The notes under the pieces are model-generated. The model did not search any database and was not told the DNA's origin. It saw nothing but the letters and a program-made list of their open reading frames with translations. Below, one piece after another: positions 16,646 to 30,750 of a stretch of 64,000 nucleotides of DNA; the stretch's first letter is position 1; each line of letters begins with the position of its first letter. Source of the DNA: Anarhynchus alexandrinus (Eukaryota; Chordata; Aves; Charadriiformes; Charadriidae); contig VUYV01000780.1 of NCBI GenBank assembly GCA_008711295.1, positions 1-64,000 of the forward strand, read 5' to 3'. A program made the position numbers and the translations under genes.

Positions 16646-17390
16646 TCAGGAGTCTCTTCTCCCAGCACTTCCAACACCGACCATCCCACTCTCAACCGCT
16701 TCCCATTTCTCCCTTCCTCCAGCCTCAGGTAACCTTCACCTTCCCACCACCCTTTCTGCTCACCTTCCACTGGGCTTCACCCCCCCCTTTCTTGGATGCA
16801 GGACTCGGCAACTGTGCCCCATCCCGACACGCAGACACCGTACATCTTTCCTGCAGCTCTCCTTCCTCATGCCAAAATGCTTTTCTAACTCACGGCCACG
16901 CCAAACCGCGCTCCAGGTCCCCAAGGCCAAGCCACCGATTCCACCTGGCTTGGGCTCAGCTGGGCAGGTATGGAAGAATTCCATGAAATCGGGAAAAAAA
17001 AAAAAGGGGATATTTCCTCATATAGGTCAGGACTTGGGAAAACAGCCGCTGGAAGAAAAAGGAAGACACACGTGCGTTAAAAGCAAAACTGCTATTCCAA
17101 GGATAACGGAAAACACCAATGGAAGAGGAGGGGAAGAGCTGCGTGAACGCAGCAGGAGGAAGGAGATAGAGAGGGCAGAGAGAGCGGAGAAAACTGAGGC
17201 ACAAAAGAGACTGTGTACAGAGGGAGAGAAGAGACTGAATTGTGAAAGGGGGGAAAAAACCAGGGAGAGAGAAGGGGGAGAAAATGACACGTCAGGAGAG
17301 GCAGGAGATAACAGGCATATGAGAAAGGCTGGGAGGACAGAGAACATCAAAGGAGAAAGAGGGGCTGAAGATGGCTCAAGGGAAATAAGT
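16640..17390. repeat. Low-complexity region: C/T-rich block followed by G/A-rich block
   Basis: Plus-strand 16640-16900 is strongly C/T-rich, and 17000-17390 is strongly G/A-rich (many gagagaag-like runs). The switch is near 16990. Such polypurine/polypyrimidine DNA can form triplex or hairpin structures. A 291-codon open frame crosses both blocks, but its protein is low-complexity (runs of Glu, Arg and Lys) and I do not regard it as a gene. Confidence 0.65.
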
Positions 17391-18554
17391 TATTTTTACT
17401 TAATAGGACAGGCCAATTTTAAGCAGTTCTCTGGCACTATTTGTGAAAAAGAATATCCTCCATTTAAGAAGCGTTCCTTTGACATCGTGCCTCCGGTGTG
17501 ATTTGTCTCACCTTCCCTCTCTAAGAGTGTGGAAGGCGGCCGTCCTGCCACCCCCCCCCAAAAAAAGGACCAACCTCAGCGACCCCTGAGCTCGCAGCAA
17601 CACCCCGGTTCCTCCAGCGCTCTTAGAGGGTTTCAACCTTGTATTTTAACCATACTTCTGCACCTAATAACATTTACCTTTCTTTGACCCATACCAAATA
17701 TCTTCAAATAATCTCAGTGCCATGCTTTTCCCTGCCCAAACGCCATTTGCCAGGCACAACGTCGCTCGTAATGACGTACGTGGAAATTAGCGCTGCTGGA
17801 TTTTATCCGCTGCACACGACTGTGCCTGGATGTGGTGACCCAGTTTATTGGGAACGTTCATTACTTTTACATAGCCGAGTACGCCGGTAAATGCCCTCTG
17901 AAACTCATTAGTGTCGCAGGGCATCACGGCCCAGAAGTAATGAATCCCTCCACCTCCGCGTAAGGTAGGAGCGCTCCCTTTCTTTTTATCCGCCTGCAGC
18001 AACGATAATGACACTGTGGCTTCGGGCTCGGAGGATGGGGAGAAGAGCCTGGGAAGCCACCAGCCGCGCTCAGCACCAGCTGAGTGCGCTAATGCAATGG
18101 ACGTACAGCTCCTCCACCAGCTGCTCTACATAGGGGATGACCCATTAGCGCAGCAGAGATGGCTTTCAGGGCCATTTGTTTAAGTGCTGCTACCAAAAGC
18201 AACCACACGGCATCCAGAAACCCAAAGAATATAGCTGTTCAATGGGTTATTTAAAACCGCGTAGCCAATCCATTAAAAATCCTCTGCGAGTAAAAGGATA
18301 AAACCTTCAGGGAAAATGGGGAAGGTGACCCTCACCAAAGGGGACACGGTTCAGGCTTCTTCCTTTGAGCTGAACCGATCTCACTTTGAGCTGTCGTACC
18401 TCTGAGCGGCGCTGGTGCCCCTTGCTGAAAGGCAAAGGTCACCTAGAACACGTATTTGTGGGTTGGTATTTTTCCACACAGGCTACGGTCGGCGGGAAAG
18501 CCTCTCATTTCGTTTCTCTGAGGCGAAGGACCAGTTCTGGACAAGCAAGGCTGA

Positions 18555-18676
18555 GTCACCATCCCTGGAGGCATTTAAAAGCTGTGGTGCTTAGGGACAC
18601 GGTGGACTCGGCGGTGGTAGGTTAACGGTTGGACTTCGTGATCTTAAGGGTCTTTTCCAACCTAAATGATTCCAGG
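18555..18676 (+). mobile_element. CR1 LINE, old 3' end remnant, group D
   Basis: It starts at accatccctggaggcattta and runs through ggttaacggttggacttcgt, gatcttaagggtcttttcc and aacctaaatgattcc. These match the CR1 3' UTR, in the form also seen in the long copy at 26711-27462. No ATTCTATG repeats remain. Confidence 0.85.
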
Positions 18677-19029
18677 ATGCTCCAGCTGAGAGGCACCAGC
18701 CTAAGTTCTACATTGCCCAGCATCACTTGGAGACAGAAAGGTGGCACCGCAAGGACAGCTACGTGGAGACTCGGCGGTGGTCACTCACCTCCCCTGGCCA
18801 GAGGAAGGAAAGTCGAGAAGTATTTTAATGGATGAAAGCTTAAATAGTAAAAAAGGCAGAAAAAGCCAAGTGCAGCACGGGAGAGGTGGGGACCGCCGCC
18901 TTTTTATGGGATCTTAGGTTTAAAGCCCTTACTGTTCATATTCACAACTTCTTTTTTCTTTCCAGTTTCACCGCAGTCGCTGGGTGACAGCAGGCAATGT
19001 GTTTACGGGCGCTAACCAAGAGTAGCTGG

Positions 19030-19590
19030 GTTTAACGGTTACGCGGAGCTGCGTGCGCAGCGACACGCGGCTGGCTCGCCGGGACGGCTGGTGCGCATCG
19101 ATCGCCGCGACGGAGCCAAGTCTGCCCCGACTCGTCGGCACCGCAGGAGAACCGGCAGCCCGCTCGCTGTCGGAGGGCAGACTTGAAAGCCATTCAGGAA
19201 TCCTGCAAACTTATTTCCATAATGCATGCGTATATATTAAAACAAAAGGCTAACCAAGCAGTTGTGCCAGAAACGCTTATGTTTTATTTGCAAGTGTCAA
19301 GACGGGTGTTGCAATGTGAGGAGTTCTATTCACGACTTTTGAGTTTGCCAGATCTGGCACAACAACCGCTCCTCCTCTCCTCTTTCCCTGCTCCGCGCTA
19401 CGGCTCAGACCCCGACCGGGACAGGGGACGGAGGAAAAGCTGCAGAGAAACCTCCCCAGCAAGGACCGCTCCGGATCCACCGCTGAGAACTGGGGTCCCA
19501 CACGTGTCCCCACGCTCCTCACCGCCGCCGGTGGGGAGTCCATCAGCAGCCGCTGCCTCGGCTCCTCCTCAGAGGCGGGAGAAGCCCATG
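19030..19590. promoter_or_regulatory. CpG-dense patch inside a TANC2 intron
   Basis: By hand I count about 25 CpG in 19031-19200 (including gcgtgcgcagcgacacgcgg), and a second cluster follows at about 19395-19565. Intronic DNA around it is CpG-poor. It could be an alternative promoter, an enhancer or a GC-rich remnant. No exon or TATA-type context was identified, so its role is inferred only from base composition. Confidence 0.4.
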
Positions 19591-22500
19591 AGTGAAAGGG
19601 AAAAAGGGGATTGTGCCAGCTCAGTTCCCGGCAAGAGGATTAACGTTACCTTTAAAATTAGGAAATGGATTCAGCGAAATCTCTGCTAAGAAGCTATTAA
19701 CATTGCCGGATGCTTAATATTTTCCTTCCAAGGAAATGGGAGGCATTTACCTCCTGATGCCTCAAGTTTCCTGGCACGCTTTGTTATCCCCGCCCAAACA
19801 ACAGCCCTCAACACAATGCCAACCACAACCTGGAATGTGACCCCGCTGCGACAGCAGGACTTCGAACTTTCTCTTTTCAAAATATTCTCCTCTGACATAT
19901 CCAAAATGATCCCTGTGAGGTGGAACAGGACCGCCAGAGCAGATGGGGGGATGCTCCAGGTAAGTCACCCAAAGGCATTATCGCGCTTCCAGTACACTCC
20001 CCACTAACCTCTCAAGGCAGAACCACCCCGTTTCTGCTTCCGAAATCTGAGTAAGATTCTGGGAAGAGAAATGACAAAATGAACAAGAGCAATCTCAGTT
20101 CTAAGCTCCTCGTCTTCTCTCCTTCTTTCAGGAGAAACTACTGCAAACCCTGAAAAGTTTCCAACCCTCCCTCCCGTGATCGGCACTCCCATGGCAAAAG
20201 ACTCCGTTTCTGAGCAACGAGTGGGACTGAGACATGAGAAGCCTCAACGGCCGCCCACTGGGGGCTGGGAGGAAGGGAATTTTGCCCCCTGTTTTTGATG
20301 TTTTTCTCCTCCTAGGACCCACGGTGAGGATAAGTTCAGATAACTCTTAAACCAGTTGGATACAGTTTTCCTGGCACAGTTTTTGAGGACAAAAATCACA
20401 CCTGATACTGGTTTGCTAAATTGCCTCATTTTCCTTCTCCATTAGTTTGCTGATGAACACTGAACTAGAAACCACGGACGACTTCAAACTGCTCCCTAAG
20501 AAACCAGGAAAATAATGCTCTTTTCCAGCGTGGCAAGAGCGAGTGGAGCTTCTGCTGGGCACTCCTTCGTTACTTATTTCTAAAATTAATGATTTGTTCA
20601 TCTCTGACAACAAGAGCTAAAAGCAACCCTTGCCCCCCAGAACTTACTGCGTGAAAAACAGGCAGAAAAGCACAACCCTGAATAATCCAGAGGAGGAAAA
20701 GCAACTGTTCACCTTTCATTTCTGTCATCAGAAACACACAACTTCTGAGTTTTGGGATAAGTGACATTTTCAGAAGGAAGGGAGTGGGTGAGAGGCACGG
20801 CGTGCTTCCCACTACCGTTCTGGAGCCTGCGCCAACCGTTACTTAAGCCTGTCAGTATATTATTAATCCGCTTTCGTAACGATCTGCATTTCTCTAGCAC
20901 AGTGACCACAGCCCAACCTGAGAACATCCTGCTCTGCTCAGCGCCAGCAGCGGTGGAACATCTGCACAGAGCTTCGTCTGCCTCCTCACATGTGCTTCCT
21001 ATGTCTCCTAAAATATTCCTGATGATTGTGGTTGTCCATCACTGTCAACGCTTTCTCCCCTACTTCAATTCTGACTCTAGTCTTAACGCAACTATAAAAC
21101 ACACACGTCCAAGAAATACTTTTCCAACCAGACCAACCTACGGGTCAGTCTTCCCTTCACTTCCTCGGGCTCTTTTTTCTTCAGCCAGTTGAACAAAACC
21201 TGTTTTAAGTAGGCCACCAGCAATTATTTTTTTCTTCCACAGCTACTGATACAGGAATATGCTGCTCTTCTCTCCTTTCCTCCTGCAAAAGGACATTCCA
21301 CTTTCTTTTTTTCTTTCTTTTCTTTTTCAGATTAGCCTTTGGAGAGCCTTTAGCTTATCTATGTGAAGCGTTTTCCTAAACTGTCCCCAAGAACGCCTGT
21401 TGGAGAACGTGGCATCAGACATTCAGATGAGGCAGCTGAATTATTTTAACCAACTATTTTTACTGTTTTCTACCAAGCTGCTCGGTGCATTTGCTCTGTA
21501 TAAGAGTTCAGCATCTTCAAAGCCTCTTATGAACAACAAATTCTCATGATCTCTCAAAGGCAAGTTAGACGCGTGTGATCGGGTTTCTGAGCGAGGCGAT
21601 CGCGCACACAACAAAGAGCTCAACGCTGTTATTTTAATGCATTTCCAATTCTGTTGCCAGGTCAGTAATCCTTTTTCTCCCAGTGTCACTCCGAGACTTC
21701 AAAACCCGCAGCTGGGGTGGAATAGTCAGTGTTTGTTTTATCTAGGAGGACATCACACGGCACGGCTCTTTCTAAGCAAATCAATTCATCTGCTGTTGAC
21801 AGCAAATATTCACCAGCGGTGATGCTGAGCTGCGCTACTCAGGAGGTTACTCAGAGTGCACTACGCACACGACTTCCAGCTATCAAATTGACAAACATCC
21901 TAAACCATTTTATTTGCCCTGATTTCCCTTCCTGAGGCTTGATAATCCATCAGCCTTACCGTCTGTAGCGTGCTGCCCAGCGGTTCTGGAAAAGGCTCTG
22001 ATGCAATACAACCAGAATTGCTGTTTATGATAAAGAATCAGCAGCAGGAACACGGGAGTTCAAAAAAATAAATATATCAAACAAACCAAAAAAACTCCTA
22101 CACTTTCAGAAATATCTCCCTTTGTGGTCGGAAAGGAAGTTCTGAATCGGGATTTAAGCACGTGCTTTATTCCAATGCACGGCTTCATCCCGGCACACAC
22201 TGCAGCACGACCTGGAAGACAACTGCTTTTCCGAACTGAGAAAACCCAGTAACACCTAAATCCGTATTCCCTCCCGCATCGGCTATCGAAGGGCCGTTAT
22301 CTGCGTGGATCGCTTTTCTTTTAATAGGCAGGGAAACGGAGGCAGGCCGGTGAGACGCGGGTCCCCAAGGACGCCAAGAGGGCTAACGGCAAGGCTGGGA
22401 AGAGACGTCGGGTCTCCGAGCGCTGAGTCAAGCCGTGCCGCTGCTGCTCTGACTCATCCCAGGATCTGTTTGCTAAACACTCCAAAGCTTTTCAGAAGTT

Positions 22501-24092
22501 CCGCATGCTGTGTCAGCTATTCGGGTAGAAGAAGCGATGCCGAGTACTCTAAGGTCAACTCATCGGCCTTGGCATTGATCTTTTCATGAGGGCCTGATGT
22601 TTGGAAGCTGGTGACGGTTATTTGTGGGACCTGCCTCCATTTACAGTAGCTGAGATTTACTGGGAGATTAACAATCGTAGCAAGAGTCGGTAATCCCGCT
22701 GCTAGCGCAAGAGGTACTACATCTTCCCGACTCATTTGTCATGTTCCGACAGCAAAGCACAGGATTAGTTTTGCAAAAAAAAAATTTGGCTAGGGAACGA
22801 GCAGGGTTTTAAAACGTCTTCCCAAAGCAGTCTGCAGCCAAGGTATAACAACCTATTTTTACTTTATTTTTGGCTATAAAGATCGTTTCTCGCTCTTTTC
22901 TCCAGTGATCGGAGATGTAAAAAAGCTCCGGTGCGTGATCTATGCAGTGGATATGACACAGTGTTTGAGAGAGGCATATCCCTTACCTTCTTCAGGAGGA
23001 AACCGAAGCTAAAACCGAATCCATTTATCAATTACGTATCCAGCAGGATTACTTAAGCACTCAGGGGAAGAAAGTTGAGATAGATGAGGTATTTTAAGCA
23101 GAGATAGCACACTTTACTGGCCTTTCTGGTAGTCCGTAATGCAAAGATTTGCAAGGCATACGATGACTAACGCGTCCTGAACAAAACCAGACCCGGCCGC
23201 TGCATTCCTTTCAAGAACTCCACGTGGAAGAGGAGATTATGGAGTCTCGATATTTATTTACGCAGATACCGCACGCTCTCTGCCTCGCCATCTGGGTGGA
23301 GCAGAAGAGCAGATAGGACAAGACAGTATCTGGCACAAAAGGCCAAGCAAAACACACCCCGGCAATAATTTAGAACAAAGACTTTGCCTGAGGTTTTCCT
23401 CTCCAAAGCGGGAGCGGGCAACAGGAAAGCGGTAACTGCTCACATCCCCTCAAAAGGTGTAGGAGGAGCGAGCTCCTCGGATTTCAAAGCAGTATAACGG
23501 CACCTTCCCACCACCACAAAAGCAGGGCTAAATCTCAGCAACACAATAAAACTCAAGCCGTAAATCTCACCCACGGTAAGTGATAGCGTTACATACAATC
23601 TGCTCGTGCCATAACAGCCAACGATTTGCGTATCGCTCAAAAGGCTACGATCCGCTTTGTAGACTTTTCCAAAAAAAACGCCCAAGCGCACGCACAGCAG
23701 AACACCTTCCCCCGCCGTGTGATCCCTGCTCCTCTCAGAACGAAACACTGGTCAAACACTTGGCAATTTTGTTTTCACTGCTGAAGAGAAATGACAATGG
23801 TTCTGGTAACCGTGTCGTATTATCACATTTGTAAGGATGAAGTTTGCTGGCTGGGAAAGAGAAACTCTCCAAGCAGAAGGGGAGTAGTATTTGATGTAAT
23901 GGGAATTTCATTTCACAGAAATTACTTTCCTCGGGTAATAAAACTTGTTCCAGAAGTTTTCCTCTAGACTCTCCCCGTAAGCACTTGCACGCACACATTT
24001 TCCAGTGCACCAAGTGATGTAAGGCAGGAGACCTTCCACCAGGTTCCATTAAAATTGACATTATCCCAAGGACCAAAAAAAAAGGTCTTACC

Positions 24093-24420
24093 AACGCTTA
24101 TCAATCCCCAAAGGGAGGGTGCCAGGGGGATGGGAACAGTCTGTTTCCAGTGGTGCCCAGTGACAGGACAAGAGGGAACGGGCACAAACGTGACCATAGG
24201 GAGTCCCATCTGAACCTGAGGAGGGCCTTCTCTCCTGTGCGGGTGGCAGAGCACTGGCACAGGCTGCCCAGAGAGGTGGGGGAGTCTCCCCCTCTGGAGC
24301 CATTCCAAACCCGCCTGGACGCCGTCCTGTGCTGCTGGAGGTGCCCCTGCTCTGGCAGGGGGTGGCACTGGGGGAGCTCCAGAGGGCCCTTCCCACCCCC
24401 ACCAGTCTGGGATGCTGTGT
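24093..24420 (+). mobile_element. CR1 LINE fragment, group A, abutting a TANC2 5' splice site
   Basis: It starts aacgcttatcaatccccaaa and encodes [20 protein letters not shown] and [18 protein letters not shown]. It ends at cagtctgggatgctgtgt; the following aatccc is shared with the copy at 35923-36700, so the element may run to 24426. The TANC2 donor is at 24445. There is a 3-bp deletion in the cgtcctgtgc-tgctgg part compared with its relatives. Confidence 0.93.
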
Positions 24421-24445
24421 AATCCCGAGAGGAAAGGTTCCGTAC

Positions 24446-24579
24446 CTGTGAAGCAAGTCTCCGCATGGCCTCTTCCTGGCGCCGGCGCATTTCGGGCGTC
24501 CCCGGGCAGCTCCCGCTGGTGATGGACGAGTGAGCAGAAGGCGGCTGGGTTAAGGGCAGCTCTCGGTTTGCATCCACAT
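24446..24579 (-). CDS. TANC2: TANC2 exon, variable insert between Walker A and the core NTPase
   Basis: The exon is 134 nt. It opens with AT, completing His with the C that ends the previous exon, and closes with a full CAG codon, so the next intron is phase 0. The acceptor is gggacag before 24579 and the donor gtacgg from 24445. It encodes about 44 residues: [18 protein letters not shown], a Gly/Ser/Pro-rich loop, then [15 protein letters not shown], which looks helical and basic. A plus-strand CR1 ends at 24420-24426, only 18 to 25 nt inside the following intron, and the exon frame remains open through that CR1 to 24101. If splicing failed here, about 114 extra residues would be added. Confidence 0.93.
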
Positions 24580-26710
24580 CTGTCCCAAGGAAAGAGGGTA
24601 TGAATTGCTACAGGACAGGCACGACCGATGTTATAATCACAGACTGTTTTCTAGCAGATCACGGCACTTAAAATACTTTCCGCAAGGACTCTGGTTAGGA
24701 TTTCAGGCAGCAAAAGACTGTGACACCGTCCAGCCAGGCCAGAGGCGCCCCAAGAAACTTCCTCTGGAAGCAGCATTTTTGGGAAGGACCGCTAAGATAA
24801 AGTGTTGAGCCTGTCTTATTCATCTTCCCCGCTGTAATCTCATTGACTTTAAAATAATCACAATGACTGAGTGAATTGTGCACTCTCGAAGGCACACTCT
24901 GCCTTCAAGTTTGGTATATTTTAGTGCAGCGCTCTCCTGCTCTGCAGTTCTGCCAATAGATCTTCCCTCATTATGAACCATCACTGGTTAATTTGGTTCC
25001 GAGTCCTTCTTCAGTGGAGACAGCCAATTTTTCTGAATTATGTGCCTATTTTATAACATAAATAAATGGAGAGGCACAGCTAACATATCCATCTGAAGCC
25101 CATTAATGTAATCAGAGGGAGAGAAGCAGGAGTAGCACCGGGATCTGGAAAAGGCTTGCAAGCAAATAATGAATTACACTGGAATCATGTCTGCCAAGTG
25201 CTTTCTGTTGTGTTTCAGCCGTTTCTTTTGCCCGGCAAAGCAGAAACTGCCGTTACCAGCAGCTCGCTACACCAGTGCACCCACCCGGCCTTTGCGGAGA
25301 ACATGTTCGAACCGCTCTCATTTCCAGGCGTAGGTACTCATAAAGAGTATTTTTGAATGACACCAAGACATGCAGTACTTGATGATGTCTCTAATTAATG
25401 ATTGCTTTATTTTGGGAACGTTTTAAAAGCAACAGTCCTCTTCAGCGCCGACCGTACCAGCAGAGGATTTTCCTGAGCGGTTGCTGCGATGCATCCCTGG
25501 GCTTGACTTGAAATCGTAATGCAAACAATGACCCATTTAATGGCAAACAGCAAAGGAGGACGACTACTGCCTACATAATTAAACCCTGAATGTGTTAGCA
25601 GTGATGCATACTCTTGATTTTGAGCCTGCAACACCACCTTCACCTGTATTATTTTTTTGAGAGAGGAATTAAGCGTATGAGGCTGTTTTTATGCCGGTTT
25701 GCTAATGCTGATAGCACAACTGCTGCAGTGTAGTCGTCACCTGATTAGCATTTATTATTAAACACAGATTTTACTAAGCATACTAGATGGCTTTTTTCAG
25801 CATGTGGGAAAAAAAAAATCAAAGAAACTTGCAGAATAATTAGCTGCTATAGCTGGACTAGGGCTTGTGATGTCTTTAGGAACCAAAGCCAAATTAGGCG
25901 ATTGATTCTGAAGGTCTCCATCCCACTAACTAACGTGGAGGAATCGTTCAGTTTCCAACTTCACGGACAAACCAGAGTGCGAACTGAACAACCGCGTGTT
26001 CGGTGCGACCAAGGATCTTCGTCCTTTGCGCATGAAAGATGCAGGGCACTTTCTCATTTGCCATATCCAAGCTTTTAGAAAGAAACAGTTAATTACAATA
26101 GTCTCTTTAATCTCCGCAATCCCTCTAAGCAGACCGGGGAGACCTACAGTTGGTGCACTGCAGCGCTGCCGTTAAAATACAGAAACAAGCCCTGCCTTTC
26201 ACTACGCATTGTTCATTTAGCTCTGACGAGTGACACGATTCAACATGCCAACACTCAGTGACATTTCGGAGATTTCGACACTGCAACGAGTACTGCATTC
26301 CAGTAAACAGATTTAACCGCAGTTTCACTGAGATACAGTGACCTACATCCTTAAAGATACCTCCAGGTACCCAACCCGGTATTTTTAGTCCTGTCTTATC
26401 CACTTACTGAGAGCTGAGTGATTTGTAAATGTTGCCATCCCCACCTGCAAACACGTCAGCACCGAGTGACGGGAATTGGATGGGACCGGGAGAGGCAGAG
26501 CAGTCCCCGGTGCAGAGCCCACCCGGGCTGGGGACTCACCCCAAACACTTCTACCGGGATAAACCAACATAAACACACCCTACGGGAAGGAGAATGCATT
26601 GGCGTGGATTTGTAGTAATACAATACTGGCAATTAAAATTGGGAGTCTTCCCAATCAGAACCAATCCGTGATGTTTCTAAGTCAGGGAAACAAGAGACAC
26701 GGTGTTTCGA

Positions 26711-28062
<1,352 letters not shown>

Positions 28063-29685
28063 TTATTACCCACAGGTTTGTTGTTAAAAGCATCTGGCTC
28101 ATTCGCAGCATTCTCCACCAAAGGGGTTCAGAGAATTTTACCGGAGGAAGCGGTTTACAGCTGGGGAGAGCGAAGCTGGAGAAATGAAATTTCTTGCTTC
28201 AATTCACCACAATTAAAGGCCACGCCACGGGGACGCTTTCCAAGGCGGCTGTCCCCTCCCCGGTGACACAGCATTGCATGTCTGCTCAATATATAGATAT
28301 AGGGCTGTTCACCTGTTCCATACAATGAGGACGAAAAAAATCTTAGCACTCTGAAGTGTTACATCAGCCCAAGCATCTTCTCTTTTCCGGAGCAAAAGCA
28401 GTGTTGCAGGCAACGTAAATTTAACCAGGAGCGGAACAAACACCCCCCACCAGTTCAGGTGTGCTGGGGCGATGCTGACACCCGAAAACACGGCTATCGA
28501 TCCTGTGACTTTTCCCATTTTCGTATGCATTAGATGATTATAATAAAATGTACAACCGAACCCAAACCAGCCTTGAAACTTTTTTTCAGGAACATTTGGG
28601 GGTGGAGGGAGAGGGTATTTGCCGTTCTCTCCATGTGGCACAGGGAACGCACACCTAAAAAGAGTAACAACGACGCACAGATCCGGTGCAAAGATGCTAT
28701 TAGAAAGATCAACTCATATGGTGCGTTCTGCCTCTGAGTTCTGTAATTGGGAGATGATACGTATAAATCTGGGGGAAAAAAAAAAAGGTGATGGAAGCAC
28801 TTGGTGTTGGCAGAGACAGTTGCTGGATCTTCCCACTTCGTTGCTGAAATGGTTTCTTAATTAAAGACTTTCGGAAGGTGGCCACAAAGACAGCAGGTGA
28901 GTCCCACTCAGGGGGAGGTTGGTCACACTGCGTGTTTCAGCTGCCAACCTCCAATTCTAGACCATAATTCCTTCAAGTGAGGGCTAAGTGACGTGGATGG
29001 AGCTACAGCCATGGGACAGGATTCCAGACCTGGAATGGCACCTCTGAACACACCTTCCAACTGCCACACACGTACTGTGCTCGACATACAACACACGCGG
29101 AAATCGATGCGGTGACCTCTGGAAAATTTGAGCTGTGGATGACAGAAGTTGAATTCAATTTGTTTTGAGATCCTACGGCACGCTGCGAACCAAAACAACA
29201 ATACAAAATCTGGATGTCTTCATAGCCTATTTTACAAGAAATGCCATGAAGCTGCAGAGGAGGAGTTCCCCGAGCAGGGCTGCAGGGGATTTAAGTAAAA
29301 AAACCTATCGGTTTGCTTATCTCTTGGCATTATCCCGCTCCCATCATTTACATTAGCTGCTTCCAGCGGAGACCGTTTGGTTTCTTTGAAGTTTTAAAAG
29401 CCCTCAGACACTGAAAAAGCACAACCGTCATTCAGCAACTGCTGACGTGGGCCATTTCTTCACCCGCTCACCCTCCGTGTGGACGTGGGGGGTGGTTTAA
29501 TCCCCTGGCAGAGCTCCTGCTCCGGCCTGAAGCCCTCAGGGGTACAGATAACGCTACTGCACCAGGCTTTGGGCTAAACTCATTGAAAATCATTTATCAA
29601 ATTACAACAGGGGCATGCTTTATCTGCATGGGAACGGGTTATAGCTGTGCTACAGAAAGATCTTGGCAACCTTAAGCACAAATCC

Positions 29686-30122
29686 AGGCTGGGCAGAGAA
29701 TGGCTGGAGAGCAGCCCTGAGGAGAAGGACTTGGGGGTGTTGGTGGATGAGAAGCTCACCATAGATCGGAAGNNNNNNNNNNNNNNNNNNNNNNNNNNNN
29801 NNNNNNNNNNNNNNNNNNNGGACACGGAGCTGTTGGAGCGGGGCCAGAGGAGGCCCCGGAGATGCTGCGAGGGCTGGAGCCCCTCTGCTGGGAGGACAGG
29901 CTGGGAGAGTTGGGGGGGTTCAGCCTGGAGAAGAGAAGGCTCCGCGGAGACCTCAGAGCCCCTTCCAGTGCCTAAAGGGGCTCCAGGAGAGCTGGGGAGG
30001 GACTCTGGATCAGGGAGGGGAGACATGGGACGAGGGGGAACGGTTTGACACTGAAAGAGGGGAGAGTTAGATGAGATATTAGGAAAAAAAATTTCACTCT
30101 GAGGGCGGTGAGGCATTGGCAC
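29686..30122 (+). mobile_element. CR1 LINE fragment, group B, interrupted by an assembly gap
   Basis: The 5' part encodes [20 protein letters not shown] and the 3' part resumes after the gap at gacacggagctgttggagcg. It continues to a gaggcggtgaggcattggc segment and then loses similarity near 30122, so the CR1 3' UTR and tail are missing. It is truncated at both ends. Confidence 0.85.
29773..29819. other. Assembly gap of 47 Ns
   Basis: These positions are all N. The gap falls inside a CR1, as expected when similar copies defeat assembly. Confidence 0.98.
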
Positions 30123-30539
30123 CCGCTCCCTCCCGCTCCAGCAGCAGTGGAGCTGCTCCCCCCGACTCCGGGCTCTGCCCCCCGTCCCCGTGCCCGACTC
30201 CAGCACTGCACCGGGACCACCCTGGGAAACCGTTGAACTGATGCCCACTGCTCAGCTCACCTGGAAATCCTTCGCAGACCTGACCAGGGACCTGATCCTT
30301 TAAGCCAGAGCTGATAAAGGGGCTGGGATTTAACGTGATATCAGATATGCCTATGGAAAATAACTTGTATTTAAAAATGTTAGGTAATTTGAATTTCCTT
30401 TTTCTTTTTTCTTAACCGGTACAGAAAAACGCTGCAGACAGGAGCTGTATTTTTATTCCCACTTGAAAACAATGAATATGCTTTAAATTTATCCTAGGGT
30501 GGAGACGGCTTTTGAATTGCATGAGCTCACAAGCAGCTC

Positions 30540-30750
30540 GTTTGACTCCCCTCGCCGGGGCCCGTCACGCGAGCGCAGCGGGATGTGCTGGCACGGGAAG
30601 GCGCCGGAGAAGCAAAACCGCTGGCGGTGGGAGGGGACGAGGCAGCCCGGGGGCTGCGTGTCCCCGTGTCCCCATCACAGCTCTGGGCGTCAGCGCGACT
30701 GACGGGCTCCCCACCAGAGGATGGCATATCGCACGAGCAACAGCACACGG
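30540..30750. promoter_or_regulatory. CpG-dense patch in a TANC2 intron
   Basis: I count about 23 CpG in these 210 bases, including ctcgccggggcccgtcacgc. The flanks are AT-rich. It is a possible intronic CpG island with no exon attached. The evidence is composition only. Confidence 0.35.

Noticed and set aside
16626..17501. 291-codon plus-strand open frame
   Set aside because: The frame crosses the pyrimidine and purine tracts; the protein is low-complexity with no recognisable domain, and skewed composition alone removes stop codons.
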